A stretch of 32,952 bases of DNA, taken from positions 1 to 32,952 of the forward strand of contig LRSR01011147.1 of assembly GCA_001579985.1 (NCBI GenBank), written 5' to 3'. Position 1 is the first letter of the stretch. Each line of letters starts with the position of its first letter. Under the pieces are notes generated by a model. The model was not told the DNA's origin and ran no database searches. It saw only the letters and a program-made list of their open reading frames with translations. Source of the DNA: Hypsibius dujardini. Lineage: Eukaryota > Tardigrada > Eutardigrada > Parachela > Hypsibiidae. Positions 1 through 12,354 of the stretch are shown one piece after another. The translations under genes were made by a program, and so were the position numbers.

Positions 1-24
1 AAATAAATAAATAAATAAATAAAT
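1..24. repeat. (AAAT)6 microsatellite
   Basis: Six perfect AAAT units open the window. Shorter AAAT runs occur near 1484-1497. Confidence 0.9.
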
Positions 25-3000
25 CCGACGACTCAACATCATACCAGTTTTGCCTACTGTATCAGAATCCGACGAGTTTTGCGGATGCGATACAATTACG
101 TTTCTGTGTAGTTGCGCGAGCAAATGTTTTGAGCAGGGAGCTTGCAGAACATCAAATTTGCCCGAACTGCACGCCTAGGTAGTTAGCTTATGGAATAAAT
201 CCTGCGTTTAGTCGCTCGATTTTAACGGAGATACGCGCAAAACAGTTCACCAGTTCGGTAAGACCACTCTTTCCGTGAACAAGGCCGCCTTTTTTGTTGT
301 TGGGACCAGTTCTTGGACTCACCAGTATTTTATTCCTTAGTGTTCTGTATAGGAGCAAGGTTAGTTCATGCTCCCAAATCAGTAGGTGCATCGCGCCACT
401 GTCTTTAGTGAAAATTCACCACTGTTCATTTGATTGGTTTTATTATCGAAAATTGAGCTAAGAAGTCACTTTTCTCTGTCTTCAGATTTTAGAAACTGAA
501 TTCCCTTTCATTTGAGTGCCGTTCTTCGGCGGTAATGGCACAAAGTCAGCTCTTGAAAACAGTGGCTAGCGAGAACTGGGTGATGGGAACAGCGAAGGCA
601 GAAAATAATGGCCTAAAGACGCCCAAACAAGCACATTAAAGATAAAAAGACGTTAACTAATATTCTGTCGGATAACCGAACCGTTTTAGTGGCCGCACAA
701 ATATGACAAAAAACGCGTTTGTTTATTAGGCATTCTAGTGTGGATTTGCTTACTGGTACAGCTCTCCGCCTGGGTACCATCTTCTGGTTTCAGAAATTAT
801 TCATGTAGTTCACAAAAATAAGAAGCTAAATATTATAAAGGATAACGTCAGAATTAAAATAGGGTTAAAGATAAACATTTCAGAACCGCTTTTTTCCGCT
901 GTGGAAAAACTCAACCTGTGGCAATGGAACACATAATTTCTTCCACTAATAGGCATTTGGGGTTTTAAAATTTGAATCAAGTTCCTAGATCTACAAGCAT
1001 ATTTTTCTGTTGAAATATAATGAACTTAAGTCTCGCGGATATTTTTCACTGAAGGAAATATGTGTTTTCGCTTGGGCTAACAAAAATAACATCAATCAAT
1101 CCGTTGTTTAACGGAATGAAAAAATTGTCAATGACACTCCGCACTTCCGGATTTTTTAGCGTGCAAGCTAAGACTCACGCTGGCACGATATTTTTTTCTA
1201 AAACTATCCTATCTTATCTAGTATTCTCAAAATAAATGTTCAGATCGACCAGATTTTGAAATCCACAACAGACCCCTTGTAGGTCTTGAATACTTATTTG
1301 ACGTTTTGTGTAATATTTTAAGCTGTTACGGGCATAGCTATAGCTATCAAATAAATTTTAAATTTAAACAAATAAATTAATTTTAAAATGAGATTTTTGC
1401 ATGCCCTAAAAAATTAATGTTTGGTACATTTCTTTGAGAACCTCACCCGATGCAATTTTTTATTCGTTCGTGATTTGCAAACAATAAATAAATAAATTTG
1501 CCTGCTTATGAAACGTGTCAGAATAAACGGCTGCAAGGCAATACCATATTTGGACCTTGATAAAAATGAAGACGTAGCACACGATGTCCAGCAGTAGAGG
1601 GAGTATGCACATGAGACTGGAAAATACTCATGAAAAATACAGAATATGTCATGTCAATGAGATTTACTTTACTATCAAAGTAAAGAGCGAACTGATGTTG
1701 ATGTTGATGACGGGATTTTTCTAAGCTAAGACCACTTTTATATACTCAATGCTATTTTCACGGAATATTTTGCAGTGAAATATCGGAAAGAAAATCCAAG
1801 CCGTGTGATCACCAGTCTTTCAGCTTTAAAAAAAACGAATGTGGTTGACCTACCGGTCCAGCATGGTAAAAATAAGTTAAAAATATTAGAATATACCTTT
1901 GTATCGTTTAACGGTAAGAAGAATCCAAAGGCTTGAGATTATGTTTATTGGAAATCGATTCCGCGCGGACCCCCATCTACGTTTCCGAAAACTTCGAAGC
2001 GTTCACTGATCTGCTTTCCTTAGCTTACTCAATTCAATTAGCTGTAGATGGGTTTTTGCAACTCGATTAACATTAAATCATCAAAACCAAATTTCCAAAA
2101 AGGGTGGAAAACTCAAACCTGATATATGATCCACGCACTGATAAAATTCCTGAAAGAAGCGCAATCATTGTAAATTAATGTAATGTCTCTATTAGGGGCA
2201 AAAACCTAATATACAATATACGCATTCGAACAAAGGGAGTCACATACCTCGCATACAAGGGTCTTTTTGACGTGGAATATGACGACCTGAAACAAGTTAA
2301 TATAACTCACCGGATATATATAATATTATATATATTAATATAATGCACCGGAAACTTAAGTGTTTTGATATTAAATAAAGCTAAAATTCCTGCGTTACAA
2401 GAGAATATCAATTGTCTTCTAAACGCAAACTCAGTCAAATAAAGAAGACATTGTGAGCTGAGTATCTTATGACGGAATTAAAAAAACCCGCCCAAATAGC
2501 ATTTTTTCACGCACTGGACGTCAAGCAGAAAATTGAGACCGAAAAAAATTAGATTATTGTTTTGAATGCTTTCATTTTATCAGATTTGGTTAGTATGCAT
2601 TGACGGGTTAGGAATGAAATTCCGACATCCGGAAGTATAGAAAACCGCAGACATGCCGAAGTGGTCCAGTCGCTGAGAACCACCAACGTGCGTCTAAATC
2701 CGGTTAGAGTGGCCCTTAAAGCCCCCCTGACACCCAGCCAAAGTATCGCTCTTGCCGATCGATTCAAGATTGAAATTCGAGACAATGCAGGAAAAAATAG
2801 TTTGCCTTTCACCATTTATCAGTACTGAAAATTTGCTTTTATCGTATTCTGGAAATTGAGAAAAAACTTTAGACTGGTTTAATCTGAGTTACGGCTTTTT
2901 ACGTACTGCCACTATTTTCGGGTGCTGAGTGTACTTTCAAGCAATAAGTTCAGGTTTTGGACAAGGGGACAGGATGTACATATTTTTGTTAAAAAAAGTC

Positions 3001-5893
3001 ATGAACATTAGACGATTCGTAGATAAGATATCAAAGAGGGAAGTCGGGAAACTTAAAGACGTCGATTTCCCGAAATTTTATTTTTTTGGTACGCGTACTA
3101 ATCGGTTACAACAGCATAGCTGCCCCAGTTTCATTCGAATGATGTAACTGGCTCTTCCTCTTGTTTATCTAACACATCTTAATAAGGAAACATCAAAACC
3201 ACGAATTCTAAAAAAACGTGTAACCACATTGTTTCTATTACCATTTTCCCCAATTATAAATTAAGATGGCGAAGGTATGAGTCAATTTGAAATCTCCGCA
3301 TGTGATTTTGGAGAGGTTCCGAGTTCCATCCATCGACTAAAGATTTTTTTAGAAGACGCAAATCGACTCGATACAGTTTTTCGGATATGTTAGTGTCAAA
3401 AAAAGTTTCTATAAAGGTTTTCGTGCAGTGAGAGTTCTTGCAGCAAAATTCACGGGAAGCAAAATCTAATATTCTATTAAATACAATTTTTCCCATACAA
3501 TAACAGCAAAACAAGTCATAGAAATAATTATAAATATGCAAGTATTAAAAAAAATCTAACGGAGCAGTCGTAAAATTCAAATTTAAAGCTCGCTCCAAGT
3601 TAAAAATGTTTTCCATGAAAAGCTTGAAAGCACTTCTTTTTGATCGATGGTGAATTCGTAAAACTAAATTAAGCGCACGAAATATCGGTCAATCGTTCAA
3701 TCGTCACCAACAGGTTTTTTTTCGTCGTATGTCAGCAATGTTCATTTACGTCAACTGGCTAGTTTTAAACCGAAACACCGGCCTGATGTGTCAACAATTA
3801 GGAGATTTTGTGATGCTGTCACTTTCGTTTGTGGACCGGCTTTGTAGTATAATGATACACCGGCCTTCGCTGAATTACGGTACGTCCATACACTACAAAC
3901 ATTGCTTCTCAGTAAAACTCGGTTACATCCTTTCGGTGCGTAATAGCCTTTTACAACATCTACTTTACATTAAGCCATTCATTCAAGCATGTTGCTGCAG
4001 AACCGTTACAGGCGATATGTTCCGTGGGTCGATTTTAAGTTAATTGAAACGGTTGCTCTTCTTCTCCCACGTTATCGCTGAATTGACAATATTAATTAAA
4101 CACAGCAACATCAAACTAATATTTCGTAACGCTAGTAGAGTACCAAAAAGCATAAAGATAAATAAATCTCGTCAGCAATCATTACTGTACAGTATGTTTG
4201 CAACGTTAGAGGCAATTATTCCCAGCTTCACTTACTGTACATTAATATAATTCATAAACAAACCTGGGGAATGCTGCTTAAAGCTTTAAGACTCCAGCAG
4301 ACAGTGCTAGCTATCAGGGCACGATGTAGATTGTCGGGTCAGGAGGACTTTGTGAGTGGAAGAGTCATCGTAATGCATGCTTCGATGCTCATCCCGGTTA
4401 CAGCAACGTAGCCGAGTACAAACTGTAAAGGAAAACAGTACAATGAGCGTTAATATTTCGTGACAACATGTTCGGTCGTCGAAAACAAACATTTACGATC
4501 GAATGATTTATCTACAGTTATGTTTTTCAAAACTTCACCAGCAGCAGGTGAGCAACGACGACGGAAACCAAGAGGCCATCGAAAATGCTAATCTGAACAT
4601 CTGTAGACCACAGAAAAGCATTTTTCAGTGACAGTGCTGCCAGTGAGTTACTAGTATACAGATTGGAACTGCAAATCATGTGTTTTAATGCGACTGGAGA
4701 ATAAAAAGTTGGGACTTACTGAATTTGATTGATTGAAGCCTGTTTCATTTCTCTAATTTCAATTGCATGCTCGTTAACGGCAATTCCAAAATCTCGTTTT
4801 TGTCTTGAAAACGGAAGTTTTTATTCTGATTCTAAATATGATTGAACAGACGAAAGTCACTTAAGGTATGAGCGTTTTGAGAAATTTACAATACTTCATT
4901 TATTACGTAAGATGTCCAGACACACCACGTAATCTTGATTTTTAAGAAAATGTAAAAATTGAGATTTGGCTAGTTTTGGAACAACGCTATGTTTAAAAGC
5001 ATGGGTCAGTTTTGGTACACGCGTAGTACACCTGGCTGGGAAATGGTATGCAAGCGTTTAGATATCCCGTTTTCGTGTTTTCGTGTTTTCCTGGTTTTCA
5101 TGTAGGCCATCGAACTCAACGTTCACATTGATTGAACGTTCACTTCTTGAGATAGTAGTCTGGTCCTAGTAAAACATATCGCAAGCATAACAGACATGTT
5201 CTTACCAAATGGCATCGCTAATTCAGCATTTCACAGCTTCAAGGAGTTAGATGGAAACTCTATAGATGGAGCACTTAAGCAGCATGTGACGTGCGTTGGC
5301 TTTGTAGAGATAGTTCTTTGCACCTTACCAGCCCAAAACTATTTGCTGCAAACCATATCATGTTTCCCTTCATATGCTTCTCTTCGTACAGTTACAATAG
5401 GAAAACGCTTTATGAGCGGTCACACACCACAAACAATGGTTTGAAGTAGCTGGGAAGATAGGTAGCGTGGTTGGAGTGCTGCAGCTTTTACCAAGATAAC
5501 CTGCAGAGATGTTTAGACACACCATATATTAGGACATGTTTCACTCGGAAATCTTTTGAAGTGTGCGGGTATACTGTATTTTGCACATTTACTTCTCACA
5601 CCGCGGCAGTTGGACCTCGCTTGTCCGTATGTGGAACACCTTGTTGGCTACATCAAACATTCACTCGGAAACAACTGGAGCCAGGTTATGTTGATTGCAC
5701 ATTGCTTTTTCAACTAGATAAGCATTCCATTGTTTAAATATACACGCACGTAACAGTGACAGACTGGGGGTAACTCGTAACCTCAAAACCGTATGCAGAA
5801 TGTACGAAAAGAGTGTTACTAATCAACGCAGCTATGTATTGGAAGGTACAGAGGAAATCAGCAAGGCTTGTGCATTAAACTTAATATATGTTA
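25..5893. other. Gene-free AT-rich stretch
   Basis: I can support no gene here. Open frames are short (under about 105 codons), have no recognisable domain and show no splice-linked partners. Visible structure is a perfect 22-bp AT palindrome (2314-2335), an 8-bp inverted pair (TCGGGAAA at 3044-3051, TTTCCCGA at 3066-3073), a TTTTCGTG tandem pair near 5080, and a weak tRNA-like A-box around 2650-2720. Regulatory DNA or a decayed gene cannot be excluded. Confidence 0.5.
2314..2335. repeat. Perfect AT palindrome
   Basis: A 22-bp perfect palindrome of A and T centred on TAATATTA. It could form a cruciform or may be simple-sequence drift. No function is implied. Confidence 0.7.
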
Positions 5894-7509
5894 TCAGCTG
5901 CGTGAGTTTGACCTTTGCGTGATCTCGTACGCGAGCACACTGAATGAAAGTCCGAGTGTGACGGTCTGAAAAACGTCCACGCACCGTGATCAACAAAATC
6001 ATTGCAACATTTTTTCTTGCATTTATAGCAGAGGAGATCGAAGGGACGTTCTTACCCCAGCAAACCATGGTCGAGTAAAGTTGATGCAACCTGAACCTTG
6101 AAGAACGATGCTGTTTCGCTCACTTGAGCCCATGAGGGCCTGCAACGTTTCGTGCACTTGACTGTCCTGAGAATACAAGGGGCAAAAATGCAAACAGTTA
6201 TCGTTTAATCTGCTGGAACACATTCCAGGAAGAGGTTACCGATGCTTCTCCGGGGAAATTTCGACGAATGGCGAGCGACAGCTGATACACTTGAAAGTTT
6301 GTGGACTCTGCCTGCAAATACACAGTATAAAAATGAGTTTCAAACCTCTTCGGAAATCCAATTGAAAAACTCAAAAATCCTCACCTCCTCGTATACGTGG
6401 GCTAACGGCAACAGTAAAACGGTGGAATACCCGACAAAGAACATAATAGACAGACAATTATAAAGCCAATCTCCCAAGTTCTTCGATGGATCGGTAATAA
6501 TGACCGTGGCCACAAACCCCATCGTACACGCCTGGTCGAGAAAGTGTGAGAAGAAGAATATATTCCGGAAAAAGGCATCAACTTCCGCATAGAAATTGAG
6601 AATCTCCATTTGGCATCGTCTAATGGCTGTCAATTCACTAATTAAATCTCCTCTCAATATGCCTTCCGATTCCGGCAGAGTCTTATTTCGGTCCAGAGCC
6701 AGTCGAAGTCTGGCCATGCTGCCATTATTGTGCTTCAGAAAAAGTCGCAAAGTTATAGCAAAACAAACGCCCAATACCACAATTTGTAGAGACAGACAGT
6801 AAATGGTAAGAAAGAACGCATAGATTGTCCAGAATACGGGGGGAGGGACTAATCCTATTGACCCCGAACTGGAATTCATTTTCTGAAGATCGTGTTCAGT
6901 TTCTTGAATGGCGTTAACAATCATACCACTCAGGTAAGGCGACAGAACCCAGGCACATTCTGCTGCAATTGTTGCGGCTCCTAATAACGTTGCAATTCTC
7001 TTAATTTTTGCCCGTAGCTTTTTGGCAATTACCATTGAATTTTCCTTCCATTTTTCTCCAATCAGGAGTCGTGTTACTGACACGCTCGCCCGGCACAACG
7101 AATGCCAATCCGCCCGTTTCGACAGCAAAAGCAACACGAGCAGGAGTGCACGACCGTACACAGCAAAGTTCGGGATGTAGCCGAGCAAGTTCACAAATAG
7201 TGATTCGTTGCCTTTGGCGATGGGTGCTCGCTTTATAGTGAGGACCGCAGACGTGGATAAAAAACCGAAACCAACGATTCCGCCCAGTAGGTGGAGTAGA
7301 CATACGGAGCGGGAAATTAATTGAATGCATCTGTTCTGAGCATTGATAGGTAAATAGCCAAACAGGACGAGTAAGTATCTGGGTAATCCTGGCGGTTCTT
7401 CCGTGGTGGTTGATGGTTTATTTTTAGCGATTATTATGGGCGTCGGACTTCTCTTGCAAAAGATCTCCATTGGAAAGGTGGAGTTATGACTATAACGTGT
7501 CAGTTGCAT
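5894..7509 (-). CDS. Gustatory-receptor-like seven-helix protein (copy A)
   Basis: Four exons on the minus strand: 7509-6385, 6311-6240, 6166-6056 and 5965-5894. Introns are 73, 73 and 90 bp, all GT-AG and phase 0; the predicted protein is 459 aa. Hydrophobic segments lie near residues 66-92, 104-131, 172-197, 222-256, 312-340 and 346-372, with the seventh in the last exon. The 24-residue second exon starts AESTN, as in the two plus-strand paralogues, and the SHFLDQACTMGFVA and GYST motifs are also shared. Three phase-0 introns near the 3' end, the last just before helix 7, are the known layout of arthropod Gr genes, so I infer a ligand-gated cation channel of the gustatory receptor-like superfamily acting in the plasma membrane. 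The TY of the insect TYhhhhhQF motif is TL here. An NSS sequon lies in the predicted outer loop between helices 3 and 4. The ATG at 7509 is the first in frame. Unlike the paralogues, it has no Cys-rich C-terminal tail. Its ligand is unknown. Confidence 0.85.
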
Positions 7510-8326
7510 GTTTGCACCACCGAACCCACCTTTTGCAGTACACTTCTGAGTTCTGATATAAGCACATGTCTACATTATTTCAGAGCTTTCACGCTGTGGC
7601 ACTCATTCTAACAATTATTTATTTAGCGGGAGTGCAACAGTATGTTGCGTTTTATCGTACTCCGGTTTAGACCAGTAATCGAAGAATACCCAAGAGAAAT
7701 TTGTGCAAATGGAATAATGTTTATATAACTTGTGGACAATTGCGGCTGGGCGAGACAATCTTGGTACAGCTGACGGAAGCGTAACGGAGGGAAAGGGCAC
7801 AGAGGTAATTACTCTACCAACGTTATTCTAGAGTTTGCGAAAGAGGCACTTTTAATTTTTATAATTGTGGCAGTCGCTGCGCCCGGAAAGTTAAAGTCAG
7901 ACATGGACTACTTTGTACAGGGGTCAGCCAGTTGAAATTATCCGCATAATGAAGAATAAATTATACACACATAAAAAAGGTGGGGATGGATGGGAAACCA
8001 GAAAAATACGCGGGGCTTGGTTGGTTACAACAAAACTTCAGGAGGTTTTAAATTCCGATAACTTTGACTTTTTTTCTACAAGTACTGTAGTGATCTCAAC
8101 ATGTAAATTTAAAACAATATTTCATCTGCTGGCAAGTGCTGGCCGATTAGGGAGGTCTCCAGGGGCATTTATATGCTTCTAGTAAACATGACATCATCAA
8201 TAACCAGCGCCACTGTAGTCAAATTAATTTCTCAAAGTACAGATACCTTCCCAAAGTTTCTGTAGAAGCATCAAGAAACCGAGATCGTCTGTGCCAAATT
8301 ATTCCTGCCAGTCTCGCTCTTGAAAC
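7510..8326. promoter_or_regulatory. Shared head-to-head intergenic region of receptor copies A and B
   Basis: This 817-bp gap separates the divergent starts of receptor copies A and B, so any promoters of both must lie largely here. No TATA box can be assigned with confidence. A 38-bp block at 8152-8189 has a near-copy at 12313-12354, upstream of copy C. Short open frames in the gap show no domain. Confidence 0.4.
8152..8189 (+). repeat. Upstream block shared by receptor copies B and C (copy 1)
   Basis: The block begins GAGGTCTCCAGGGGCAT and ends AGTAAACAT, about 140 bp before the start codon of copy B. A near-copy with a 4-nt insertion sits at 12313-12354 upstream of copy C. It may be a remnant of the duplicated 5' flank, a conserved promoter block or a small dispersed repeat. 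Confidence 0.6.
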
Positions 8327-10347
8327 ATGATGAGACATCTCCGCTCATCCACACTACCGCGGGCCAATAACTACGGACCGGATTTGCTCTTCTCATTTCC
8401 GCACATTTTACTCCTCTTATTCGGCTTCTTAAAGTCAAACGGGGATAGGCCATTTGCCGGGAAAATCGCCCAAATCATTTGTGGCGTGCATGTAACAGGC
8501 GGATGCGCATACCTGGTTATGCTGCTTGTGCGGATCGCCGACGACGTGCGGCATTCCTTCACAAGTGCCAGTATTAATGTCTTCCTTAACGCACTGGCGT
8601 GGACTCCTTTTATCGCCAGTTTTATCCGCTCATTTCTAGTGTTATTGCTGTTTCTATCAAGCGCAAAAGCATATCGGTCACTGTGCCATGCCTTCCTCAG
8701 TTTTACAAAATCGGTCTCCTCGCACAGTGAAATCTACCGATGGAGAAGAATGGCATCAGCTCTCGGTGGGTCTACTCTTTGCCTAAACATCTGTTGGCAC
8801 TTTGCCCGTCAATTTCAACGCATTAGTGATGCCACTGCGCCCACAGTTAATCAGCCTGGTAACGCTACTCCAATGATCGAGCAACCCAATAACACGTACC
8901 AGGCCCTCATTATCCCCACTGTGAAGTACTCTTTTTATTACTTTGAAATTTGCCTCTTTTGTCTGTCCCAACAAGTGGTCGTCCTCGGAGTTGTTCTCGC
9001 TCTGGCCTTGCGCTTTTTCTTCGCGCAAAATAACACAGAAATCGGTGAGCTTCGCAAGAGAGCATTAGATCAGTGTTCTGTCGATGAATGTCCTGTCGAG
9101 GGTACACACGCCCAAGGAGATCATTTACGGCGTATCTTTAATGCCAAGTTGAGTGTCATAAAACATAACCGAGCAGCGATTTGCGGACTGTGCACAGACT
9201 TTGAAGAATTATTTAGCAGGATTTTTTTCACGAGCCATTTGCTGGATCAGATCTGCGTTATGGGTTTTGTGGCAAACGTTATAGCCGCCACCGATAATTC
9301 CAAAACCGCTCCATCAGAGTTGGCATTTGGATTATTTTCCATCATTCTGTATTGTGGTTATTCAACCATTTATCTTCCGCTAGTCCGCGTTCACGAAGAA
9401 GTAAGTTCAGTCTTTGACGGAATCTGGGATTTCTCCTGCCTGTCTACGGATTGGTGCTTGAGAACAGGCTTTTCTATGGGCACACGCCCCCCCCCCCGGC
9501 TGCTAGTCCTGGGATCAAAAAAACTTTTGGAATTGGAATGAGACTGGGTTCGTGGGATGGGGCGAAATTCAGCTTAAGAGTTTGTGGGGCGGGGTTTGGG
9601 GTTCTGACATGGCTATGGCTACAAGTCCCCTTTCCCCTATTTGCCCTATTTATTCCCTCCCCCTCAGTCTGGCTACCAAACTGTCCCCTGCAATTCAGTT
9701 TCCCACTACTCATTCCAAGGTGTCAGCTGGACGTTAGATGGACATTTGAGGGGTAGTGCCTGGGTTTAGAAACTGCGTCAGCACCCCTCCCCATTTTCAT
9801 TTTTCTCCGGAAATATCAGATTGAAATCGATTCTACTACCGCATGTACACGGTTAGTTTCTGATTAGTACATTCTTTACCAGGCGGAGTCAACCAATTGG
9901 GAAGCGTACAGACTCTGGATCTCGGTGTGGGCGCGCTTTCCCAACGAAGCGTTGGTATGGTAATCTGTGTCACACTACGTGTATTATACTACCTTATCGA
10001 AGAATTGGGCCGAGTTACATCGGAATCTTTCGTTGGTATGTCAATAGGACAGCGCAATTCTTGGAACGCTGGACAGCATCCTGACTTCCACTGAACCGGA
10101 CGCGGTAGTGATCCGCGGAGCTGGGGTAGTTCGGTTTATAAGGCAATCCTTCGCTATTGTAAGTTCACTTACTTAAGATCAAAGCGGGGGCTACACATAT
10201 AACGGATAGGAATGATTGTGTTTTCAGGTGCTGACGTACATGCTTTCCTTCAGTGTATTTGCGTACCAAATTGGTCAGAAGACAAGCCCGCATATTTTGC
10301 TAGATTGCGGGCATCTTTGCGATTGTCTGCCAAACAGCACTAACTAA
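8327..10347 (+). CDS. Gustatory-receptor-like seven-helix protein (copy B)
   Basis: Four exons: 8327-9400, 9883-9954, 10048-10158 and 10228-10347. Introns are phase 0 (482, 93 and 69 bp; donors GTAAGT, GTATGG, GTAAGT) and the predicted protein is 458 aa. Helices lie near residues 48-72, 88-113, 145-164, 196-233, 297-321 and 331-352, and helix 7 starts the last exon (VLTYMLSFSVFAYQ). Exon 3 ends with an amphipathic stretch followed by TY, which resembles the insect Gr pore-helix region; the Q-F of the canonical motif is displaced to Y-Q-I. NNT (residues 188-190) in the helix 3-4 loop and NST near the C-terminus are possible glycosylation sites, fitting an intracellular N-terminus. The C-terminal tail carries CGHLCDC. 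It is a tandem paralogue of the gene at 13570, with identical exon lengths. The start is the first of two adjacent ATGs. I infer a chemosensory cation channel with unknown ligand. Confidence 0.88.
9401..9882 (+). other. Expanded first intron of copy B with C-rich tract
   Basis: The equivalent intron is 73 bp in copy A and 116 bp in copy C, but 482 bp here. It contains an 11-base C run at 9487-9497 and pyrimidine-rich stretches around 9625-9720. The expansion looks like an insertion or slippage growth; I found no terminal repeats. Confidence 0.6.
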
Positions 10348-10503
10348 ATGCCTGCTATTAGTGTATTGATACAGTAGTTTTATTATCTGACACTTAGCAT
10401 GCACACTTTCGCTTTGAACATTCCCTTGCGTTCAACATAAGTAAGCGAATTTAGTGGATTCTACAAAGAGTACACGAAACCACAATTGCTTCTTAGTTAT
10501 ATA

Positions 10504-11249
10504 CTGGGTCCACCATGAACGTTTACTCCAACGTCAAATGGGTTTCTGAGTTTAATTGTTGCTCAAGACCCTTAAATTCTTTCAAAATCAAATGTCCAAG
10601 TGAGTTGACTTTCACACGAATTCGAGTTTTAGACAGTTCAATGAAATCTGTTAGCCTCAACGTTGTGTTTTTGAAATTGATGATTTTGAGTATGAGCCCA
10701 CCAAGTTCGGCCATAATCTGACCGTTCTCTTCAAGGATATAGAATGCCAATATATTTTACGGAAAATTGCGTAGTACAGCTTTTTTTCATATTACTGGAC
10801 TGAATAAAATTATGTGTTTTCGCATCTTCACGAAATCATCAGTCCTTTAAAACAAATATTTTCCGTCCAAGCAGTTCTCCTATATAAAATTTAGACTCAC
10901 TTGATGCGACGACTCTCCCGTTTACTTCCGGTTTTGGCCAAAAAACGCAAACTCTTTTTCTTACATATACATTGCTTTTGCTTGCTTAGTGGGTTGGCGT
11001 TGCGTTCTCGGCTTGTGAGATGGCAAAACGTCAAGTCAATTTAATCAACAATCAATTTGCACAACAGTAAAAAATGAAGTGTTACATTTGGCAAACCCCA
11101 GAAGCCCTCATCAAACTTTGTCATAATCTGTTGGTTTGCCACACGAATTTAACTCTATTTGGCATATGTTTGTTAATTATGCAACTGAAACCAGTACACG
11201 CGGTTTTTACCGCAACTCGAAGTTAAGTAGATGTTTTTGGTGGACCCTG
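10504..11249. mobile_element. Possible TIR element (ends CTGGGTCCACCA)
   Basis: The left end CTGGGTCCACCATGAAC and the reverse complement of the right end CAGGGTCCACCAAAAAC match at about 19 of the first 25 bases, which gives a 746-bp element. No clear target-site duplication is visible. A coding-like minus-strand frame just inside the left end could be a transposase remnant. The short TIR makes this call tentative. Confidence 0.4.
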
Positions 11250-11371
11250 TCTAATTTGCGATTATAATTGTTGTGCTCAGTCCGATGTAGGGCAGTTGGC
11301 TCAGTAGTAGGAACCGTAACCCAACGATTGACAGACATTGAGCTGTTGTCCAGAGGTCAAGCGGACTTTGC

Positions 11372-12011
11372 GGTTGCGTCCTAGTTTAGGGACGGTATTC
11401 AGATTTTAAAATTTTTAACCATTTCTGATTTAAAACATTATTCTGAATCGATTGGCATTAGCCGAATTCCGATCGGAAATCAGGGGGCCGAGTTACAGCG
11501 CTGTTTGATCGTTTGCCCGGTTACATCCTACTTTAGCGACAGTATTCAGATTTTGATAATTTTGACTATTCCTAACCCAAATGATTGTTCTGAGTCGATT
11601 GACATCAGCTGAATTTCGATCCGAAATTAGGGGGCGGAGCTAAGAGGGTTTGAAGTATTTAGACAGTTAATCAATCACCACTGGCGATGGGTTTTGAATG
11701 ACAACACTGATTCAGATTTCCATGAGTGAGGGGGCGCCGAGCGTGGGTGAGCGGGCGAAGCGAGCGAGCCCTCGCGCGGTGACCCATCACTCATGGGTTT
11801 AAGGCCATAAGAGAATGGCTGCGTTGATACCGCTACCCAGTGAATCAATCAAGCAGTCAATCGACATACTGAGGAGGGCAATTGAACAGTCAAAACGTTC
11901 TAGCTCCGCCTCCTGACTTTTGATCAAAATTCGGCTGATGCCAATCGATTCACAACGTTATTTTGGGTTAGAAATGTTAAAAATTAACGAAATCTGAATA
12001 CTGTCCCTAAA
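11372..12011. mobile_element. Foldback element with duplicated left arm
   Basis: The left side holds two direct copies of a unit of about 147 bp (TTTAGGGACGGTATTCAG at 11385 and TTTAGCGACAGTATTCAG at 11532). A single inverted copy lies at about 11868-12011. Within each copy the core AATCGATTGGCATYAGCCGAA is followed by a segment rich in GGGGGCNGAG. The central loop (11715-11800) is GC-rich and carries its own hairpin (ATGAGTGA / TCACTCAT). No open frame suggests a transposase, so it is non-autonomous. A diverged relative lies at 31945-32125. Confidence 0.8.
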
Positions 12012-12034
12012 ATTATATATTACCGACTTTTCAT

Positions 12035-12046
12035 GGGGGGGGGGGG
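12035..12046. repeat. G12 homopolymer
   Basis: Twelve consecutive G bases just outside the foldback element. Similar runs are C11 at 9487-9497, G10 at 15051-15060 and C9 at 16348-16356. Confidence 0.9.
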
Positions 12047-12312
12047 CGATTTGGTGGTGAAAATAATGACTTGCTGCCACTCCAAAAATGTAATAAAAAT
12101 TACAAGTGCATCCCCCAACTATCGAGTTAATTTAGTAGGGGCAGCTGCCCTTTTACATCCCCTCGTTATGCTCTGATAGGGTCTCCTCCGTCAGTCATAT
12201 TGTGAATCAATCATGATATGTGGGTATAAGCGTAGTTGAGCACTCCCTTGGACGACAAAGTAGAAAAAGAGTAAGCGCTCTAATCCACACACGGGATTAG
12301 GTGTGATGGGCT

Positions 12313-12354
12313 GAGGTCTCCAGGAGCATGCCACGTGTGCTTCGAGTAAACATA
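12313..12354 (+). repeat. Upstream block shared by receptor copies B and C (copy 2)
   Basis: It matches 8152-8189, starting GAGGTCTCCAGGAGCAT and ending GAGTAAACAT, with four extra bases in the middle. It lies about 1.2 kb before copy C because a 769-bp element sits in between. Confidence 0.6.

Noticed and set aside
2640-2730. tRNA-Leu/Ser-like sequence
   Set aside because: An A-box-like stretch is present, but the acceptor and T arms do not pair and there is no B-box.
5196-5737. Two successive plus-strand ORFs starting at 5196 and 5471
   Set aside because: No recognisable domain, no convincing splice signals joining them and no paralogue. Cys-rich appearance alone is not enough.
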